Shown: positions 1-10,595 of the stretch, piece after piece
Numbering within the stretch: the stretch's first letter is position 1
How the letters are laid out: each line of letters begins with the position of its first letter
Assembly (NCBI GenBank): GCA_949987565.1
Contig: OX465111.1
Coordinates: 646,001-710,000 of the forward strand
DNA length: 64,000 bases
Origin: Luidia sarsii
Lineage: Eukaryota; Echinodermata; Asteroidea; Paxillosida; Luidiidae
Direction: 5' to 3'
Made by a program: the position numbers and the translations under genes
Notes under the pieces: generated by a model
What the model was told of the DNA's origin: nothing
Database searches by the model: none
What the model saw: the letters and a program-made list of their open reading frames with translations, nothing else

Positions 1-2469
1 CGGGTCGCAGTCATTGATGTTAGCCTCGCAGTTGGTACCCGTGTAGCCCGTCTGGCACACGCACAGATAGTCGTGCACCAGGTCCAGGCATAGGGAGTCG
101 TGCCGACACGGCTCGCCGGCACACTCGTCCGTCTCGCTCTCGCACCGGTGACCGACGAAGCCCGGCAGGCACCGGCAGTAGAAGCCGGCCACCTGGTCGT
201 AGCAGGTGCCGCCGTTCCGGCACGGGTCGGGCCGGCAGTCGTCCACGTTGCTCTGGCAGGCGCTGCCCTGGAAGCCGTCGCGGCAGACGCAGCTGAAGCC
301 CCCCACTGCGTCCAGGCAGGTGGCGCCGTTCAGGCAGGGCGCCCCGGCACACTCGTCCACGTCCGTCTGGCAGCGCTCGCCCGCGTAGCCCACGGGGCAG
401 TCGCACCGGTAGGCCCCCGTCAGGTCCCGGCACGTCCCGCCGTGAAGGCAGGGCGCCGAGGCGCACTCCAGCACGTCCAACTGACACTGCTTGCCCGCTA
501 GGCCGGGCCCGCACTCGCAGGCGTAGTCGTCCACCAGATCCAGGCAGCCGCCGTCGTTCTGACAGGGCCCGGACGAGCACTCGTCGATGTCGTGCTCGCA
601 GATGACGCCGTAGAAGCCCTGAGCGCAGGCGCAGTAGAAGGTGCCGATGCCGTCCAGGCAGGTGCCTCCGTTCAGACAGGGGTTGGCCTCGCAGTCGTCC
701 ACCAGGACCTCGCAGTCGAGCCCCTGGAAGCCGAGCAGGCAGAAGCACGAGTAGCCGCCCAGTCTGTCCATGCAGGTGGCGCCGTTCTGGCACGGCTCGG
801 ACGCACACTCGTCCACCTCCACGCCGCAGGTCTTGCCCGTGTACCCCCGGCCGCACTCGCAGACGAAGTCCAGGCCCGTGTTCCGGCAGACGGCGCCGTT
901 CTGGCACGGGCGGGACGAGCAGCGATCGGTCCTCACCTCGCAGTGCACCCCCTCGTGGTCCTGCGGACACGCGCAGTGGTAGCCCGCCACCAGGTCGACG
1001 CAGGTGGCGTTGTTCATGCAGGGGTCACTGGCGCACTCATCCACGTTGACCTGGCAGTGCACACCGCTGAAGCCTGCCAGGCACACGCACCTGTATCCAT
1101 TATGCAGATCCTCGCAGGCCCCGTACAGACACGGCGAGCTCTCGCACTCGTTGATCTTGGAGTTGCAATGCTTCCCCTTGAACCCAGCCGGGCAGTGGCA
1201 CATGTAATCGCCGATCAGGTCCTCGCAGGTCCCGCCGTTATTGCAGAGCCCCTTCCAGGAGGACTTGCGTCGCCTGTGCGTGGCGTTGCACTCGTTGGTC
1301 TCCACCTGGCACCGCGTCCCCTCGTAGCCCAGCGGGCAGACGCAGCTGAACTCCCCCTGGCCGTGGTCCAGGCAGCTGGCGCCGTTCTGGCACGGCTCCG
1401 GCTCGCAGGCGTCCACCAGGAGCCACCGGCAGTCCTTGCCCGTGAAGTTCCCGGGGCACAGGCACCGGTAGTCGCCGGCAAGGTCCACGCACGCGGCGTC
1501 GTTGGCGCACGGCTCGCTGCGGCACTCGTCCACGTCGAACTGGCAGGCCTTGCCGTAGAAGCCTGGCGGGCAGATGCAGGCCACGTCGCCGACCAGGTCC
1601 ACGCAGGTGCCGTTGTTAGCGCAGCTGTCAGCCCGGCAGTCGTCGATGTTGATCTGGCAGCGGGTGCCACGGAAGCCCCTCAGGCAGATGCAGGTGAACT
1701 CGCCCGGAATCTCGCCGTCGATGCAGAAGCCGCCGTGGGCGCAGGGCTCCGAGGCGCAGCTGTCCGTGGGCGACAGGCAGAGGGCGCCCTGGTAGCCGGC
1801 CGGGCACAGACACCGGTAGCCGGCCGGTTGGGGCTCCGGCAGGCACGTGGCCCCGTTATGGCACGGTGCGCTCTGGCAGGGGTCGGGCAGGGGCTCCTGA
1901 CACGTTGGGCCCGTCCAGGCCGGTGAGCAGATGCAACGGAAACCCGACACTAGTCTCTGTCACGTCGAAAAAGATGATACGGTCCTTTATCTTATTACAG
2001 CGGTACTTTATGGCACTCATAAATCTCTAGAGAAAAGCAGTCAGCAGTAGCATCCTTACTGATTCCAAGTGGTTCACGACTGAATGACCATCTCTTGTTT
2101 GACACGCAAAAGCAGTCAAGAGAATTTGTCAAAATGGATGGCATATAGATGTGCATTGACATACGGCCCGTACCGACATGCATTATTAAGACAATGCTTG
2201 GCTTCTTAAAAACAAATTCCACAATCTTTCTCTGGGTGATTGTGCGGAAAAGTGACCTGGTAACTTTTCCTGGGTAGCAGCTGGTCGGTAGAAGTAACAG
2301 CTGGACTCGGGGAAAGTAACTAAGAGGAAAAAGTCACAGGCTGTTCACAATGGGGAGTTCCCATCGTCTTGGTAAGATTTACCGAAATAAAGTCCCGTGT
2401 GAACAGGGCTGTTATGCCTTACCTCGCATATCCCCTCCCCGCATGGCTCCAGTGTACAAGGGTCATAAT
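1..2469 (-). CDS. Multi-EGF-repeat extracellular protein (Crumbs-like or Notch-like), partial
   Basis: Two minus-strand exons are read. A 47-nt exon (2469..2423; acceptor CTACAG, donor GTAAGG) encodes a DPC...EPC...GIC half-EGF. It joins in phase 0 to a large exon from 1956 (acceptor GTGACAG) that stays open to the window edge. The junction restores the exact 8-residue spacing between EGF cysteines 3 and 4. The large exon encodes about 650 residues: the end of one EGF, 16 complete EGF modules and the start of another. Many have the calcium-binding signature D-V/I-D-E-C. One module (about 1228-1310) has an insertion between cysteines 1 and 2, with basic residues HRRRK. Phrases such as VLECASAPC and the first two modules resemble Crumbs proteins more than Notch, but no laminin-G, LNR or transmembrane segment is in the window. 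The likely role is adhesion or polarity at the cell surface; this is family-level inference. GC-rich third positions support coding. Confidence 0.85.
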
Positions 2470-2593
2470 CTGTAGGTAAAAAATGCACGGGAAAGAACAA
2501 TCGATGAGTCAGGGACCCAGATCCTCTTTGATCGAGATTTAAGGCCCTTTACGAATCGAGGTTAGACCTCGTTCCCGTCACACGAAATCTAAG

Positions 2594-2760
2594 ACTTCAG
2601 GCCGTGGTTTGTCGCTGAATTTGAAGGCTTGGTATCCTGTCCAGTAGAGAGCATTCAGCCCTTTAAGTTTAGTCAAAAGGTTGTTGTTTAGTATCTGGGG
2701 CATTATAATGGATGGGAGAAATGGAACTGAAACCTGAGCCTTCATTTCGTGAAGGGCCGA
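2594..2760. repeat. Fold-back element, CTTCATTTCG family, copy 1
   Basis: Shares GTGGTTTGT...GAAT.TGAAGG.TT...GAG.ATTCA and a terminal GAGCCTTCATTTCG with the element at 30406-30652. Confidence 0.65.
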
Positions 2761-2885
2761 TATGTTTATGCGTCGAGGGCTTTGCCCTATAGTTGACGTG
2801 TAAATTGAACACTGCATGCTCAGTGCTTTGCCCAATTGCCTGCTGCAAAATATCAGGCAACTCGGGCGGGATTCGAACCCGCGAC

Positions 2886-3042
2886 TCCTGGGCTGGATTT
2901 CACAAAGCATTACGAAGCATCGTAACTCAGCTTACGATGGATAACCCATCGTAACTTTCCATAGTTCATATGGTTTCTGTGCATCTCCCATCACCTTGCG
3001 ATTGATCACAAGTTACGCTGAGTTTCATGAAATCGACCTGAT
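2886..3042. repeat. ATGCATCGTAA fold-back family copy
   Basis: About 150 bp with imperfect terminal inverted repeats (GATTTCACAAAGC...; ...TTTCATGAAATCGACC) and inner ACGAAGCATCGTAACTCAGC. The same element recurs at 18172, 46105, 52290 and 62048. Confidence 0.75.
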
Positions 3043-3509
3043 CTCTATTTGAAGTCTATCATTCCTGTCATAATGGCTATACTTGTATTCCACTGCTTTG
3101 CTGTTTTTTTCAAATACCGATTTTGTTTCCCTTTTTCCCCAATACACTTTACAGTACACACATTTATCTAATGACGCAAGTTGCTTTGGATATTCTTTCT
3201 CCACCATTTCAATGGACGGCATGCCTCCATTCTATCCGTCCCGTCTGCAATCCGTGAGACTTTTCTATGCGATCACAGGCCGCAAATAATCGCCGAAAAA
3301 TCCGCGAGCAAATCTCTCTGTATAATCTATGCTCAAAGCAAAGCATTCGGCAATGCTCAGAAAAAGAAATCGCCCTGGACTTTTTTAATCTCTTTTTTTT
3401 TCAGGCGAGTACGTTTCCGATTCAGTTGCATTTTGCTCTGCTCTTTACCTGCCCGTCAGGCACAGTGAATAAAATACCGCCCACACGTGTTGTGATTGGG
3501 TAACGGGCA

Positions 3510-3560
3510 ACGGAGGGGAGGGGAGGGGAGGGGAGGGGAGGGGAGGGGAGGGGAGGGAGG
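3510..3560. repeat. (GGGGA)n microsatellite
   Basis: About nine GGGGA units. Confidence 0.9.
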
Positions 3561-3579
3561 TAATCGCTCATGAAATGAA

Positions 3580-3753
3580 TCATTTCCAATCGCAGCCCGG
3601 TCGGTCGAAGGCCACGGTGAGGAAGGTGCCAGGAGCTTCCACTCGAAGTTCAGAGTTGGTTGCCGTCACTTCCTTTGCTTCCTCTGTGTAGTCTAGCTCC
3701 ACACAGTGTGCAGAAATAATAAGGAAAGCGATCTCCGGATACGACCGGAAGGG
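3580..3753 (-). other. Short unrecognised open frame ending in a stop
   Basis: On the minus strand, an open segment of about 57 codons runs from a TAA at 3756..3754 to a TGA at 3582..3580. It contains the protein-like string EVTATNSELRVEAPGTFLTV. There is no initiating Met and no clear splice donor. A possible acceptor (CTACACAG) lies inside it. It could be a terminal exon or part of an old mobile element. It is listed because its composition differs from the surrounding AT-rich DNA. Confidence 0.2.
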
Positions 3754-4429
3754 TTACACACCGCCATAGGATCGTGCACTAAATATACCGCCGCTTTTTT
3801 ATTACCTAACCAGAGTTGCCTTGAACTCGATTGGAACGGTTTTCGAAGGTCTCTGGAGCTGTGAGAACGTACGAGGTACACGTAGGTTGTGAAAAGTGCT
3901 GAAGAGTGACAGGTGTATGATATTAGATTCGGGTCATGGAGGTGTGTCTGTGTGTGCCCAATGTCTCCCTGATGTACCCTTAATACCAACCCTTTTTGAT
4001 TCTCTGAGGAACTGTAAACTCCTTTTTTTGAAGGGCCAAACCGTTTTCCCAGCACCTGAGATGACTTTAACAGAAATGCTGGGGATATGATTGATTCTGC
4101 ACGACACAATCCAATTGTTGAGATTCTATTGCCCAGTGTTGATATGTTCACCCAAACTGGTCCCAACTACTCCTATTGGTATATCAAACTACAATGTGGA
4201 CAGTATGTTGTATGTCTCCCTTGCTGTGACTCTTTACCTGGTTCAGTTGGTCCTATCTCCAGCAAATCGATCTGCCAAATGAAAGAGGGTAAACATTTCC
4301 ATGTTATGTTATGGAATCCAACAGTAGCAATGCTGCTCGGGACTCGACCCAGGCCAAACCGAATGGCCTTGGCAGACATGGGTGAACCACAACCAAATAA
4401 AATGCAAGGCCAAACGCAACCTCAAAAGT

Positions 4430-4553
4430 TAGAGGGCCTGACGTTTCGATCCTAGCAGGACCTTGAGAAAGGTCCTGCTAGGATCGAAACGTCAGGCCCT
4501 CTAACTTTTGAGATTCATGTACTGCCGGTCATTTTAGTCAGTGAGCAGTTTAC
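4430..4553. repeat. GTCAGG fold-back family, near-perfect palindrome copy
   Basis: Arms reading GGCCTGACGTTTCGATCC and its reverse complement flank the core CTAGCAGGACC...GGTCCTGCTAG. The right flank continues into the family tail (TTTTGAGATT...AGTCAGTGAGCAG). It is the clearest hairpin of a family with about 19 copies here. Other, mostly partial copies: 14505-14560, 15160-15215, 17600-17670, 21810-21865, 23600-23665, 23850-24100, 26440-26530, 33005-33075, 35575-35700, 37480-37590, 50065-50175, 52200-52285, 57395-57445, 61585-61690. Confidence 0.85.
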
Positions 4554-4969
4554 TACAGTGTATTAACTCCAATACGAAACCGTGCGTGTTTGAATTCCCA
4601 GCACTGACTTATAGCAATAGGACTTCGGCATCAGATGGATTTGTTTGTCTTCCCTTCCCAACATAAATCCAGTCTCACTGATTGACCTCCTCCAGGTTGA
4701 GATTAAAAGCCCCAAGGAATTTCCTCGAATTCGGATCAGCAAAATATTGTTCCCCTCGTGGCCAGTGATCCTGATTGGTATTTATAAAGTATTGCTCTTT
4801 TGTCACAATTTCTCGAGAAAAAAGGGCCATGACTCCACGCTTTGACTGCGGCGTTGCCGTGGCGTGCCAGCGTGTGTTTATCCTGACTCTTAATTACTTT
4901 CTTCAGGGCGATTAGCCGGTGGAATTCTGTGCCCTCGATGGAGTTTGCTATTAACAGATGAAAGATTAG

Positions 4970-5165
4970 ACTTGAAGGTTTGCATGGTGGAAGTACCAAG
5001 TGGAAGTTTTGCGGTGACAGCATGTAACTCATCTCTTCTGAGAAGGAGTGTGTGGCTCTGAAAAGAGCCGGTAACTCAACGTTTCGGGCAGTGTGTATTA
5101 TACACTGCCCGTCGCTAGTAGTGTCTTGACGACAGGTAGACTACACAGCAGTCTCCTGACTGTCA
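4970..5165. repeat. Histone-stem-loop fold-back element, copy A
   Basis: The minus strand at 5069..5054 reads GGCTCTTTTCAGAGCC, the animal histone-mRNA 3' stem-loop, followed by ACACAC. Flanks shared with other copies are AACGTTGAGTTACC before the loop and TTCCACTTGGTACTTCCACC after it. A degenerate copy lies at about 5200-5440. Confidence 0.8.
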
Positions 5166-5625
5166 TTCTCGAATTTATATTTTTCAAGCAATTTTATCCC
5201 AAGTTTTCATTTCCATAAGAGTAACTTGCTCAGCGTGATTATGATGCCTGCCATGTGTACAGTATGAATGATGGTTTTGCCAGTGACACAGAATGTCCGA
5301 GTGCAAAGTGTTGTGGTGACACCATTGTAAAATCCTCTCCTGTGAGATGGAGTGTGGCTCTGAAGAGAGTAACTCAGAGTTGAAGTTATACGTTCAATGG
5401 GAACGTTGGACAAAATCGTGTGCCAGAAGATGTAGTCTGGTTTTACCAAAGACGTTGGGAGAGCGTGATTCATTTTGATCAAGACAACGAATCCCGTGGG
5501 CTCTTATGCAGCAATTTTATTATGTTACCAGATGATAATTGACTGATTTGGGTCAAAAGGCTGTTTGTATATCACCTATAGGATTTGTTTCACAGAATGT
5601 TGTGCCGTTGACTTGTTGTCTGTAC

Positions 5626-5804
5626 CTGAGTGTCGAGCCTTGCCGCTGAGTTCCTGGGTGAGTCCTGGCATTTCAGGGCCACTATCTCGCCGTCTTCTCC
5701 CTCCTCCAGCACCGTCACACATCCCGAGGGCCACTCGCCCGCTCCCGGTGTCGTCTCCGTGCTTGCTTGGGGTTTTGTGGTTTCCAAATGGACCGTCGTC
5801 ATTT
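5626..5804 (-). other. Candidate exon, frame uncertain
   Basis: A GC-rich island in AT-rich DNA. On the minus strand it has an acceptor-like end (CGAAAG, exon from 5804) and a donor, CAG|GTACAG, ending at 5626. Two frames stay open across it. The one with VTVLEEGEDGEIVALKC looks more protein-like but ends in phase 0. The other ends in phase 1, which would fit the EGF exon at 2469. The plus strand is also open. It may be an internal exon of the minus-strand gene; I recognise no domain. Confidence 0.25.
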
Positions 5805-6075
5805 CTTTCGAAAGCAATCAAAACGGTGTCGGGATACCAATACAATAATGACACACGCCTATCACGACAGCACAAGATGTAGCCCCGTGGTCGACACCAG
5901 ATGCATTACCATTTTCAAGCATCCCAAAATACATTTGAGAACTGAACAGTTTTTCTTTGTGGTAAACTGGATTGCCAACATTTTTCTGCGAGGTTTTGTT
6001 TCGAATTTTGCTGTGAATTCGGGTAGTTGTGTTAGTGTTACATTCGGCTGTTGATTTAAAAAACAATTAATTTGC

Positions 6076-6190
6076 TTTGTTCTGTTCTGTTCTGTTCTGT
6101 TCTGTTCTGTTCTGTTCTGTTCTCTCCTCTCCTCTCCTCTCCTCTCCTCTCCTCTCCTCTCCTCTCCTCTCCTCTCCTCTCCTCTCTTCT
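6076..6190. repeat. Compound (TTCTG)n-(TCTCC)n microsatellite
   Basis: About nine TTCTG units switch without a gap to about thirteen TCTCC units. Confidence 0.9.
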
Positions 6191-7024
6191 CTTCACTTCT
6201 CACTATATTTTATTTCTTACAAGCCTTTTGCTGCCTATGCAGTTCTTTGAAAGTTTCCCATGGAGGGTTTTTGTTCACGAGTGTTGCTTTCTGCGCATTC
6301 CATGCACGCTTTGACCTCACCTGCGGTGCCTCTCAGGTGAACAGTTTAGTTCGGGGGAGTTGAAAGACGCGTGATTGCGACTTGCTATAAACATGTATAC
6401 ACCTTGAGTCGGTGACTAGAGAGACCTGCTCGCTATATGATCCCAGCTACAATTGAAGGGCTTCGCCATACATGTTATGCTTCACCTCTAGCTTCGCCCT
6501 CGGCACCGGTCGGTTCCATGTGTGTCTGCGGTCGTTGTGCAGACGTTCTACCCTGAACTCGAACGTGGCTGCATTATGTTTTGTGAATGACAGCGCGCAG
6601 CAATGCCGGAGCTCCAGTCTGGGCCATAGGCGCTGACCCGTAGCCGCCTGCACGCTTGGCTGGCATGTTAGCAACAGTCAAAAACACGAAAACATGCCAT
6701 TAATCCTCTCAGTGTAAGATTATACCAATAGGTTTAACCCTTATTTTTTGTCACCCCCCAAAAAAAAAATGTCTAGAGGGCGAACATATAATTTATAACT
6801 ATATGGCCAGCACATTACTAGCTGGAGCGGCAAATGTCTCCGGAAGTCTGTATCCATTACCAACTGTCTGTAACTAAGGGTGTACATTGCTTTTCAAAAG
6901 GTTCTGACTGAAAGTGATATACATGTATTGCTAGAAATACTTACTGCCCTAGAGGAGCAGAATACGGAAGGACAGAATTAAAAGGGTCTTGTGCTTCGAT
7001 CCACAGGCCTTTCTAAAAGGCAGA

Positions 7025-7085
7025 AGGATCGGAATGATAGGATCGGAACAATAGGATCGGAATGATAGGATCGGAATGATAGGCC
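7025..7085. repeat. Short tandem repeat, GATCGGAATGATAG unit
   Basis: Four copies of about 14-15 bp. Confidence 0.7.
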
Positions 7086-8919
7086 CATTCAATTGAATCA
7101 AGTTTTTGTCTTCGAAATCATTTTTCTGTAACGATCTTTGTGGCGAGAGTAGGCCTACACAATTCACCCTATCCAAATTCCTTCATGCCCACATTCCATA
7201 GTTATTTCCCTAGGATGTTGTTCCATTCCATGTTTTTTCGTCAATCATATACTCTCCGGTCAACATAATCCGCCTTTGAATGAGTTGTGCTCGTGGCTTT
7301 GGGAACAAAAGGCTCGGGTTTTTCTTTCAGTGCGGTATTTCGTTCGTGGCATACTATAACTATAGCGATCGCGAGCCGCTATTATCTTAATGATTGATTT
7401 CATCAGTATTTCCGCTCGAACAGTCGAAGTTATTAATTTTTTCCTCCCTTTTCTGTCTGGCTTGATCGTATAAACCACCAATGGTATTGCGGTATGCATT
7501 ATTGTGGGCATTGCATATTTCATATAATGTGTTATCACCTGGCGATCTTCAAATACTTCTCTTTTTTCATACCGTTGTGGTAATATGCATTGTATTCCAC
7601 ATTGTGGCGTGCCATGTCGTCTAAGTCTCAAATAGGGTTTCCTAGTAGTAAGGGCTGGGTTATTCTATTGTCTCCGCCCTACTCTTTGTTATCGAAACCC
7701 CAGCATGATATTGCGGACCCCTACAAAAAATTGTTTTTTATTAATTTTTTTCTTCGGCTTACCTTCCACCTGTTCCAGTTCCTTGCCATTCGTTGTAATG
7801 TGCGTCTGAAAATTCAAACGGACATTTTAAAAAGTAGAACTATAGGCCTACTCATATCTTATGATATGCACTTTCTTCTACAGCTAACATGGCATATAGT
7901 TACCATAATTATTTATATTAAACAACTTTTACCGAATTTTAAAGCGGCAAGAGGTACCTTTTTGTAGTGATAAATATTGAAAAAGCAAAATATAATTATT
8001 TACAAATGAAATAAACAATAATTAAAAATTGAATTATGAATTAATTGAAATTCTTAAAAAAAATACCAGAAAAGATTTAAATGTCTTCATTCTCAAAAGG
8101 GAGACTAGTGACTTTCTAAATTTATTTTGCAACCCGTTATTGCACACGGGTTCCCTGTTCTAAATACTTCTTTATAATGCACTGCTGAGAACATGTAGTC
8201 GTTTGTCGTCTGTTCATATTACATTTCATGTACTGGGCATCGGCCGGGCCCATTGAAACACATTAAAACAAAACAAACTACCCAATGTTCCATGTGGAAC
8301 TTTTGGATACCGGTACCTCGTGCTGCCCTTACATGGGCTCTATAGAACCCACCTTCCCTGGAAGAGAGGAACAATAACAATACATGTGTAGCCCTATACA
8401 GCCTTTACAAACAGGAACTGGACGGGAGCCCATTCTTGCATATACATTCAGACAAGACAGCGATGTTATCTCAGTCTGCTGAGCAGGGCATGGGACTGGC
8501 CGTCTCGCCGGTCCATTGACCCGAAACAAGCAAGGATCTTCCTGCAGTTTTGTCTTCGTTTCTGCGCACTGGACGGGTTCTTTGTTGTTTTGGGAGTGTA
8601 GCATTGAGTGGGTATATTGCATTGCTTGTCTGCACGCCTTCCTACGGTCACTTTCGTAAGAGCGTCGTTGTTTGTGCAGCTTGCTTCAGGCTGATTGACG
8701 TCTGACTCGAGGCTTGTGGGCGAGGCTCGTTGCCAGGCAGTCATAGCCGTCTGAGGCCGTGCTCGAATGGATCGGCTACGGCTCGAGCTCACACACGCAT
8801 CTATGGGAGCCGCCAGCCAGTGGCTGCTCTTGCAGTCATTCCCTCAATAGGCGTGTGTCTAAACCCTCTTTCTGAAGTTCCTCTCGCAAGCTGGGTTAAC
8901 CTCCACTCAAGGCCCGATT

Positions 8920-9180
8920 GAAAGCTCGCGTAGCCTCGATTGAAGGCTCAGGCGCTTGGCCTCGATTCGAGGCTCGCTTAGCCTCGAAGTCAAAGCTAAG
9001 CTCCTTAGTCTCGATTAAAGGCCCGCTTAGTCTCGATTATAGGCTCGCTTAGCCTCGATTCGAGCAGGGCTCCTTAGCCTCGATTCAAAGGCTCACTTGC
9101 CTCGATTAAAAGGCTCGCTTAGCTTCGCGGCACGCTTAGCCTCGGTCCAAGGCTCGCGCTTAGCCTCGATTCAAGGCTAA
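8920..9180. repeat. Degenerate tandem repeat, GGCTCGCTTAGCCTCGATT unit
   Basis: About ten variable units of roughly 25-30 bp. Confidence 0.75.
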
Positions 9181-9667
9181 TTCTCACCGCCTTCTTTCAC
9201 ATCGGTGCCGCGCTAGTCCTATACAGACATTCAATGGACTCACTCGCACGACCTGACCTGTGCAGCAGTCAAGGAATGCCGGCAATGGAGACAAAGAAGA
9301 ATTGGGGCAGTAGAATGCTCTGAATTCGGTGGACTCAATCATGGGGACGGCACCCTGACCCAACCACACCCTCTCCTCAGCCCCAACCCCCCCCCCCCCA
9401 AAAAAAAGAAGAGAAGAACCGGGTCACATTTTATACCTGGCCATGAATCAACTTCAAGACTCCATGAGTCAAAGGTCTGTCGGATGTCACGCATCAGTGA
9501 CAACGTTAAAGGGGCGAACTGGAAAATAGCCTGGTGTTTCAACCCCCGCCCAGCGGCATTTGAAATCAAACATTTAATAAGACCTTCGTACCACACAAAA
9601 ATGATGCGACCTGCTTACTGACTTAAAAGACCCACATGCAAATATCTAAAAGGGAAAACTTGAAGGG

Positions 9668-9843
9668 TTGTCGATCCACGAGAGGACCTGTCGATCTATG
9701 GAGGACCTGTCGATCCATGGAGGACCTGTCGATCCATGGAGGACCTGTCGATCCATGGAGGACATGTTGATCCACGAGAGGACCTGTCGATCCATGGAGG
9801 ACATGTTGATCCACGAGAGGACCTGTCGATCCACGGGAGGATT
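9668..9843. repeat. 19-21-bp minisatellite
   Basis: Unit AGGACCTGTCGATCCATGG, alternating late in the array with the longer GATCCACGAG form. Confidence 0.85.
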
Positions 9844-9847
9844 ACAA

Positions 9848-10000
9848 AGCGCACTGTGATGTGATGTCAATAGCTTTTGACTTGCATTCAACTGTGCTTT
9901 ACTTGATCATGAAACAGTACCGAGGTCTGTGTTGACAAGGTGATCCTATGAATCACGCACTTGTTGCGTTTATGCAAATGTTGACACTTAAGCGGCTGAT
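9848..10000. repeat. CTTAAGCGG fold-back family copy
   Basis: Shares CTTTTGACTTGCATTCAACT, the CATGAAACA motif and a terminal CTTAAGCGGCT with the copies at 15520, 45880 and 59583. Confidence 0.65.
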
Positions 10001-10119
10001 GAAATTGGAGCCTGATGAATTGAAACAGATACGGAACGTGTTTACTTCTGAACTTGGCGTGGAGCGTTTGAGTTACGGTGTGTAGTGTCAGGAACTATTC
10101 ACGAATCTATAAGCTGGGT

Positions 10120-10335
10120 CCTGATTTGAAGGTTCACTCGGTGGAAGTACAATAATGCATTAATGTACAATGGTGGAATATTGCGGCGACACAGTGTTCG
10201 TCTCCCTCGCGGTGGAGTATATATGGCTCTGAGACGAGGCGGTAACTCGACGTTTCGCACAGTGACTCGAGCATTCTGCCCGTCGCCAGTCTCCAGTCCG
10301 AACCGTTGAGTTACCGGCTCTTTTTTCAGCGCTGT
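10120..10335. repeat. Histone-stem-loop fold-back element, diverged copy
   Basis: Contains CGTTGAGTTACCGGCTC and a mutated loop at 10316-10332, plus a second decayed loop near 10213. Confidence 0.65.
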
Positions 10336-10511
10336 TCTCCGTCTCGAGTACGATTCGCGTTGAGCTCTTCAGCTGTGTGCGATCCATAACCATCGATGGG
10401 CGGAAGTCCCCGGGGGGTGACGGGATGCCCCCGCCCACCCCTTGACCCTGAGCTGCCCAACGACCTCTGAACATCAGTCACAATTGCCTCTGTGGTAGCG
10501 CGGCTCTCTTG

Positions 10512-10595
10512 CGCAATATGGCAGCTATTGACTCGTTCTATTCTCTTGGCAATATGGCAGCTATTGACTCGTTCTATACTCTTGGCAATGTGCAC
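10512..10595. repeat. Short tandem duplication
   Basis: GGCAATATGGCAGCTATTGA then CTCGTTCTAT, about 2.5 copies. Confidence 0.75.

Noticed and set aside
592..1926. Long plus-strand open frame (444 codons) rich in Ala/Val
   Set aside because: It is antisense to the EGF-repeat exon; cysteine spacing and splice phase support the minus strand.
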